Shown: positions 4,781 to 5,036 of the stretch, in pieces
How the letters are laid out: each line of letters opens with the position of its first letter
Numbering within the stretch: position 1 is the stretch's first letter
Source: an uncultured beta proteobacterium
Lineage (GTDB): Bacteria > Pseudomonadota > Gammaproteobacteria > Burkholderiales > Burkholderiaceae_C
DNA: 5,036 bases
Reading direction: 5' to 3'
Assembly (NCBI GenBank): GCA_903840825.1
Contig: CAIMHL010000158.1
Coordinates: 1 to 5,036, forward strand
Notes under the pieces: generated by a model
The model's database searches: none
What the model saw: the letters and a program-made list of their open reading frames with translations, nothing else
Told to the model about the DNA's origin: nothing
Position numbers and translations under genes: made by a program

Positions 4781-5036
4781 TTAGTGTCCTTGGGCGGCGT
4801 TGGTGCCGTTGTTTTTGGCGCTGGAGGGAGAGGTAAAAGTGACGCTTGCACCCTGAAGCACAGCTTGTAAATCGGTGTGGGCCAGCCAGAAGTCGCGTTG
4901 GGATTGGGTGACGGCCTGTACGCTGTCAAGGCGTGCGCGGGCGCTGGCTAGCAGCTCCCAAGTGCTTTGCAGCATGCCGTTGTAGCGTAATTGGGTCTCT
5001 TCTTGTAGCGCGGTGCTTAAGGGCAAGACCACATCG
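4781..5036 (-). CDS. TolC/CusC-like outer-membrane efflux protein, C-terminal part only
   Basis: The frame is open at the right edge and ends at TAA (4783-4781), leaving 84 C-terminal residues. The sequence LPLSTALQEETQLRYNGML, then STWELLASARARLDSVQAV and RDFWLAHTDLQAVLQG, matches the last long helices of TolC-family efflux ducts (typically 'EE..L.YN.M....F.LL.A....', '..YW.A...L..AL.G'). Such proteins form trimeric channels through the outer membrane and periplasm and join RND pumps such as CusBA. The final 20 or so residues after VLQGAS are Ser/Thr/Asn-rich and likely disordered. Its last codons (QGH) contain the AAGGA ribosome site of the oxidase, so the two genes are tightly coupled. Copper efflux is inferred from the neighbours; the N-terminal lipobox or signal peptide is out of view. 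Confidence 0.85.
   Translation of the reverse strand, partial: DVVLPLSTALQEETQLRYNGMLQSTWELLASARARLDSVQAVTQSQRDFWLAHTDLQAVLQGASVTFTSPSSAKNNGTNAAQGH
4787..4791 (-). promoter_or_regulatory. Ribosome binding site of the oxidase, inside the tolC-like end
   Basis: AAGGA on the - strand lies 8 bases before the ATG at 4778 and within the last sense codons of the TolC-like gene. With only 2 bases between stop and start, ribosome re-initiation is likely. Confidence 0.75.

Larger units (their letters stand above)
996..5036 (-). other. Copper-resistance operon (distal part)
   Basis: Six same-strand genes follow one another with gaps of 2, 9, 15, 13 and 17 bases: TolC-like, multicopper oxidase, CopI-like, CopG-like, CusF-like and P1-family hydrolase. 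Four of the five complete products carry export signals, and all four have visible copper ligands. No internal promoter or terminator is evident. The operon promoter and its copper sensor must lie to the right of the window. Membership of the last gene is inferred from spacing alone. Confidence 0.8.

Overview
The window looks like chromosomal DNA from a GC-rich betaproteobacterium. Burkholderiales, and probably Comamonadaceae, is the best guess, based on base composition, protein style and the gene order of the copper cluster. No phylogenetic search was possible, so the genus is left open.

Layout. (1) Positions 1-268, + strand: the last 88 codons of a CaiB/BaiF (family III) CoA-transferase whose start lies outside the window. 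(2) Positions 269-995: about 730 bases with no convincing gene, lying between convergent transcription units. This stretch has several nested imperfect inverted repeats, a three-unit ACCTCT tandem repeat and one doubtful 67-codon reading frame. (3) Positions 996-5036, - strand: a tightly packed operon read from right to left. It encodes the C-terminus of a TolC/CusC-like outer-membrane efflux protein, a Tat-exported two-domain multicopper oxidase with a Met-rich tail, a CopI-type cupredoxin, a CopG/DUF411 Cys-rich copper protein, a CusF-like periplasmic copper carrier and a P1-family (DmpA/NylC-like) self-processing hydrolase. Gaps between genes are only 2, 9, 15, 13 and 17 bases, so cotranscription and some translational coupling are likely.

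How the genes work together (inference from families). The operon is an envelope copper-detoxification module. The oxidase can convert Cu(I) to less toxic Cu(II). CopI, CopG and the CusF-like protein bind or pass on periplasmic copper. The TolC-like protein is the outer-membrane exit duct of a CusCBA-type efflux pump, whose inner-membrane and adaptor parts would lie beyond the right edge or elsewhere. The last gene is the odd member: it has no signal peptide, belongs to a family of N-terminal-nucleophile amidases/aminopeptidases, and has no established link to copper. The operon promoter and any regulator (CusRS or CueR type) are not in the window.

The most unusual points are the short two-domain oxidase with its long Met-rich extension, the P1-family hydrolase at the end of a copper operon, and the structured, gene-free stretch at 269-995. 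I see no clear sign of a wholly new system; the copper genes all fall in recognisable families.
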